Shown piece by piece: positions 61,031-64,000 of a DNA stretch of 64,000 bases. Source of the DNA: Sporosarcina ureae (GTDB taxonomy: Bacteria > Bacillota > Bacilli > Bacillales_A > Planococcaceae); NCBI RefSeq assembly GCF_002109325.1, contig NZ_CP015348.1:2357501-2421500 (forward strand). Direction: 5' to 3'. How positions within the stretch are numbered: position 1 is the stretch's first letter; each line of letters begins with the position of its first letter. The translations under genes and the position numbers were made by a program. A model generated the notes under the pieces. It was not told the DNA's origin. It saw nothing but the letters and a program-made list of their open reading frames with translations, and did not search any database.

Positions 61031-62320
61031 ATGACGTACCAATACGAAAAATTGCCCGAGGAGAAAGTGTTCAAAGACCCCGTGCACCGCTACATACACG
61101 TCCGCGACCGCGTAATCTGGGACCTGGTCAACACGCGCGAATTCCAGCGCCTGCGTAGGATCCGCCAACTCGGCACCACGTACCTAGTGTTCCACGGCGC
61201 AGAACATAGCCGCTTCCAGCACTCGCTTGGCGTCTATGAAATCGTCCGGCGCATTCTTGACGACGGCTTCAGCTTAAGAGAAGAGTGGGACGAAGAACAA
61301 CGACTCGTTGCCCTATGTGCAGCGCTGTTGCATGACCTCGGACACGGTCCGTTTTCTCACGCATTTGAAAAAGTATTCAATCTGGATCACGAACAATTCA
61401 CTCAGAAAATTTTATTGGAACAGACAGAAGTCCATGAAGTGTTGCGTCGTGTGTCGCCAGATTTCCCACAAAAAGTTGCAGATGTCATTGACAAAACGTA
61501 CCCGGATAAATTGGTCGTTAGCTTGATTTCCAGTCAAATTGACGCGGACCGCATGGATTATCTTCAGCGCGATGCGTATTACACAGGCGTATCGTACGGC
61601 CACTTCGACATGGAACGTATTTTGCGCGTCATGCGTCCGACTGAGGAACAAGTAGTCATTAAACATAGCGGTATGCACGCAGTGGAAGATTATATTATGA
61701 GTCGTTACCAAATGTACTGGCAAGTGTACTTCCATCCAGTATCGCGTAGCGCAGAAGTGATTCTGATTAAAATTTTGCATAGAGCGAAGTTTTTATTCGA
61801 AAACGGGTATGCATTTAAGCAAGAGCCGATGCATTTCATTTCATTCTTCGCGCAAGAGTTCAAATTGAAAGAGTACATAGCCCTTGATGAGGGCGTGTTA
61901 TTGACGTATTTCCAGCTGTGGATGGAAGAGAACGATACGATTTTAGCTGATTTATGCGATCGTTTCGTGAACAGACGTTTATTTCAGTATGCGGAGTTCG
62001 ATCCGGCAGTGCAGTATATGAAATTCGGAGAACTCATCACGTTATTCAAAGAAGCTGGGCTCGATCCAGAATATTATTTGGTGACGGATTCTTCATCTGA
62101 TTTGCCTTATGACTTTTACCGTCCGGGTGAAGAGAATGAGCGTGTCCCGATTTATTTACAACTAGAAAATGGTGATTTGCGTGAACTGTCGCGCATGTCG
62201 GATGTGGTAGAAGCGATATCAGGAAAACGCAGAACAGACCATAAAATTTATTATCCTGAAGATTTGTTGATAGATGGAAACCCGTTGCATGAGAAGATTT
62301 TGGAATTGTTGAGAGGTTAA
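61031..62320 (+). CDS. ywfO: HD-domain phosphohydrolase YwfO
   Basis: Protein of 429 residues. The HD domain is intact: EHSRFQHSLGVYE (first His), ALLHDLGHGPFSHAFE (HD pair) and QIDADRMDYLQRDAYYTG (distal Asp). B. subtilis YwfO and related enzymes are dNTP triphosphohydrolases or bind ppGpp-class ligands. AGGTGA precedes ATG 61031. Starts a pair with ywgA 17 bp downstream. Confidence 0.92.
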   Translation: MTYQYEKLPEEKVFKDPVHRYIHVRDRVIWDLVNTREFQRLRRIRQLGTTYLVFHGAEHSRFQHSLGVYEIVRRILDDGFSLREEWDEEQRLVALCAALLHDLGHGPFSHAFEKVFNLDHEQFTQKILLEQTEVHEVLRRVSPDFPQKVADVIDKTYPDKLVVSLISSQIDADRMDYLQRDAYYTGVSYGHFDMERILRVMRPTEEQVVIKHSGMHAVEDYIMSRYQMYWQVYFHPVSRSAEVILIKILHRAKFLFENGYAFKQEPMHFISFFAQEFKLKEYIALDEGVLLTYFQLWMEENDTILADLCDRFVNRRLFQYAEFDPAVQYMKFGELITLFKEAGLDPEYYLVTDSSSDLPYDFYRPGEENERVPIYLQLENGDLRELSRMSDVVEAISGKRRTDHKIYYPEDLLIDGNPLHEKILELLRG

Positions 62321-62337
62321 GAGAGGGGTTGCGGGAC

Positions 62338-62850
62338 TTGCTGCAAGAGCATGCAAAAATCGTTCAGTTTATATCGTTGGCGAATGAAGTAAATGGCCGT
62401 AAGAAGATGCAAAAGATGGTGTATATATTGAAAAAGATGAATTTCCCTTTCGCGGAGAAATACGAACTCCATATGTACGGTCCTTATTCGGAAGAACTGA
62501 CATTGCGAGTGGAAGAATTATGCGAGATGGGTTTTTTGGCAGAACGCTTTGAGGACAAGGGGTCATATAAGCAATATTGCTATCAAGTGACGGATGAAGG
62601 CTCTAAATTCATTTCGACAGCAGACGCACCAAAAGAGCAGCTGCCGGGTTGTATTGAGCGATTGAATGAAAAGTCGTCTCGATTTTTGGAACTTGTTTCG
62701 ACGTTGTTGTTTTTCGATCAACTCGATAAAGAGGATCAAATTGCTAAAGTACGTATTGTGAAAAATAAATTGAACTTCACCGATCAGGAAATGGAACAAG
62801 CTTTTGATTTCATTGAAGAGATGCAAGTAAGTTCAGTAAGTTACATGTAG
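62338..62850 (+). CDS. ywgA: YwgA-family protein
   Basis: Protein of about 170 residues. GRKKMQKMVYILKKMNFPF near residue 19 and MYGPYSEEL are typical of YwgA, whose fold resembles a winged helix followed by a helical bundle. Start is TTG 62338, nine bases after GAGAGGGG; TTG 62329 directly abuts the SD. Same order as B. subtilis ywfO-ywgA. Function unknown. Confidence 0.85.
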   Translation: MLQEHAKIVQFISLANEVNGRKKMQKMVYILKKMNFPFAEKYELHMYGPYSEELTLRVEELCEMGFLAERFEDKGSYKQYCYQVTDEGSKFISTADAPKEQLPGCIERLNEKSSRFLELVSTLLFFDQLDKEDQIAKVRIVKNKLNFTDQEMEQAFDFIEEMQVSSVSYM

Positions 62851-62854
62851 CAAT

Positions 62855-62885
62855 AAAAAAGGATTCTCACGATGAGAATCCTTTT
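62855..62885. terminator. Bidirectional terminator between ywgA and ywhB
   Basis: AAAGGATTCTCA/TGAGAATCCTTT arms with CGA loop; A-run on one side and T-run on the other. Confidence 0.88.
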
Positions 62886-62892
62886 GCTGATT

Positions 62893-63078
62893 TTACTGTT
62901 CACTCATAAGTTTTCCATTTTTAAAAAGATGGTTTTTTGGCATTTCTTCAATGAAAACTGTTACGCTATCAGTAGTAGCACCAGTTGTTTCTACAACCGC
63001 TTGTGTAACCTTTTCACATAGTGCACGTTTTTGATCGTCTGTGCGACCTTCAAGCATTTTTACCGTTACGTATGGCAT
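62893..63078 (-). CDS. ywhB: 4-oxalocrotonate tautomerase-family protein (YwhB-like)
   Basis: Tautomerase of 61 residues, catalytic Pro immediately after the initiator Met (MPYVTVKMLEGRT), and EMPKNHLFKNG at the end. Such small enzymes form hexamers and interconvert enol and keto acids. AAGGAGG precedes the ATG. B. subtilis ywhB lies in the same neighbourhood; the natural substrate is unclear. Confidence 0.9.
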   Translation of the reverse strand: MPYVTVKMLEGRTDDQKRALCEKVTQAVVETTGATTDSVTVFIEEMPKNHLFKNGKLMSEQ

Positions 63079-63145
63079 TTTATTTCCTCCTTAGCAGAAA
63101 ATTCAGGTATAGTACATATAATAACAGAGACGGAGGGCGATTTAC

Positions 63146-63664
63146 ATGGCAAGTGAGCAAAATTCAAAACCAAAGTTAGGTTTTACTATCATAAAAAATG
63201 ATCCGACAGACGGTCATAAGGGATTCGGTATCGGGTCACTATCATTGGAAAACATCTCACCCGTGATCATCGATGTTGAAGAAGGTACAGCGCAAGTGGA
63301 AATGGGCGCTATGCATGCCCGCAGTGATACGGAGCGCGGAATCAAATTTACGACAGATCGCAAAGATTCTGAAGGTGGAAAGCCGTACTGGTTAGTTTGG
63401 GTTACCATTGATTACCGTGAAGAAGGACCGTATTATGCAGGAATTACGGCTTGTGAGATGGTGGTCAACCGTGAAAAGAGACGCGGCTATAAATTACTAG
63501 CAGATCACGTCAACCGCATGGACAAATCAATGAAGCGTAAAATCATGGTAGACGAAATGGACGATCGTTCAAAAAATATCTTGAAGGACTTCCTCCAATC
63601 GCATAATGCGGAACTATGGGAACGCAGTACACCTGAATTACACGAAGGTTTACGCACGGAGTAA
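63146..63664 (+). CDS. ywhD: YwhD-family protein
   Basis: Protein of 172 residues matching the B. subtilis YwhD family in length and neighbourhood: LGFTIIKNDPTDGHKGFGIG at the start, VWVTIDYREEGPYYAGITAC in the middle. CGGAGGG is eight bases before the ATG. Divergent from the tautomerase gene. Function unknown. Confidence 0.88.
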   Translation: MASEQNSKPKLGFTIIKNDPTDGHKGFGIGSLSLENISPVIIDVEEGTAQVEMGAMHARSDTERGIKFTTDRKDSEGGKPYWLVWVTIDYREEGPYYAGITACEMVVNREKRRGYKLLADHVNRMDKSMKRKIMVDEMDDRSKNILKDFLQSHNAELWERSTPELHEGLRTE

Positions 63665-64000
63665 GCTGAAAATTTATTGGAATCAAAACTTCAAATCTCG
63701 TCAAATAAGTCAAAAATGTGACAATTTGCATTACCTCCTCTTTGAGGTTGAATGTCTGCATAAAAGGAAGTAAACTAAATATACAGCTTTGCGCTGTAAT
63801 CTAGGACACCCGTTATGCAGACAATTGTTTGATAAAACACAAACCCAAGCAGTGCGGATTCATTCGATCACTGCATATCGGTCAAAAAAGCCACACTCTC
63901 CGCGGATACGGAGAATGTGGCTTTTTTCAATGGATAGAGAAGTGGGGCGCTACTGCTACTGCTACTGCAAATGCTCAATCGGAGGCTTTATCCGCCCTAT
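63665..64000. other. Right-end intergenic region
   Basis: No gene is supported. A 17-pair terminator-like hairpin lies at 63883-63928 and a (CTACTG)-type microsatellite at 63952-63969. The last 39 bases could be the 3' end of a minus-strand gene (stop TAG at 63962), but this is too short to judge. Confidence 0.4.
63883..63928. terminator. Bidirectional terminator downstream of ywhD
   Basis: AAAAAAGCCACA-C-TCTCCG and CGGAGA-A-TGTGGCTTTTTT arms with one mismatch; runs of A and T on both sides. Confidence 0.88.

Noticed and set aside
63962..64000. 3' end of a minus-strand gene at the window edge
   Set aside because: Only 12 codons are visible and they show no recognisable motif.

Overview
The window comes from a low-to-moderate GC, spore-forming Gram-positive bacterium of the Bacillales. 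Sporulation genes (gerQ, rsfA), bacillithiol genes (bshB2-yojF), coproheme decarboxylase (hemQ), lipL and a ung-ywdI-ywdK-gerQ ... hemQ-pta-lipL-rsfA-ywfO-ywgA-ywhB-ywhD order resembling the Bacillus subtilis ywd/ywf/ywg/ywh region support this. The protein style and the dispersed repeats suggest a Sporosarcina-like member of the Planococcaceae; that placement is inference, not something the sequence proves.

Layout. 1-7.8 kb: molybdenum cofactor cluster. moeB (cut by the window start) and moaB are followed by a 42-bp tandem array and a convergent moaC. Divergent from moaC runs a tightly coupled moeA-mobB-moaE-moaD-mobA-moaA operon that ends with a D-2-hydroxyacid dehydrogenase. 8-10.6 kb: a TetR regulator divergent from a DHA2 drug exporter. 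10.6-12.5 kb: a SEC-C/TPR protein. 13-17.5 kb: a probable lysine catabolic operon (ALDH7-type dehydrogenase, lysine 6-dehydrogenase, GNAT, acyl-CoA dehydrogenase). 17.8-25.5 kb: a stress SDR with a sigma-B-like promoter, an aminotransferase, a membrane-anchored beta-propeller protein, a TcyP-like cystine symporter and three small membrane proteins. 25.8-32.2 kb: a PAS/degenerate-GGDEF/EAL protein, an EamA transporter and a heterodimeric ABC exporter. 32.3-37.8 kb: lipoprotein, DUF2804 protein, tRNA-Ala(GGC), polar amino acid ABC importer, amidase-domain protein, nitroreductase. 37.8-39.7 kb: an intact IS1182-type element, next to a second 42-bp tandem array. 40.1-52.1 kb: M20 peptidase, CNNM/CBS protein, orphan ECF sigma factor, PseG/SpsG-like protein, CPA1 antiporter, Cys-tRNA deacylase, YczE-like protein, P-loop NTPase, bacillithiol genes. 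52.2-63.7 kb: pdxK and the conserved ung-to-ywhD block.

Most genes are ordinary Bacillales core or accessory functions with strong Shine-Dalgarno (SD) sequences and clear intrinsic terminators. The least explained material is between genes. (1) Two minisatellite arrays share a 42-bp unit made of two 21-bp halves and an ATAGAGCACTC core; both begin at the stop codon of an upstream gene and run in that gene's orientation. (2) About ten copies or fragments of a dispersed, highly structured element have conserved outer arms and at least three different, internally complementary central stems. (3) A terminator hairpin contains the ribosome binding site of the next gene and has that gene's TTG start in its U-tract. 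(4) A small membrane-protein gene has its best start position occupied by ATA.
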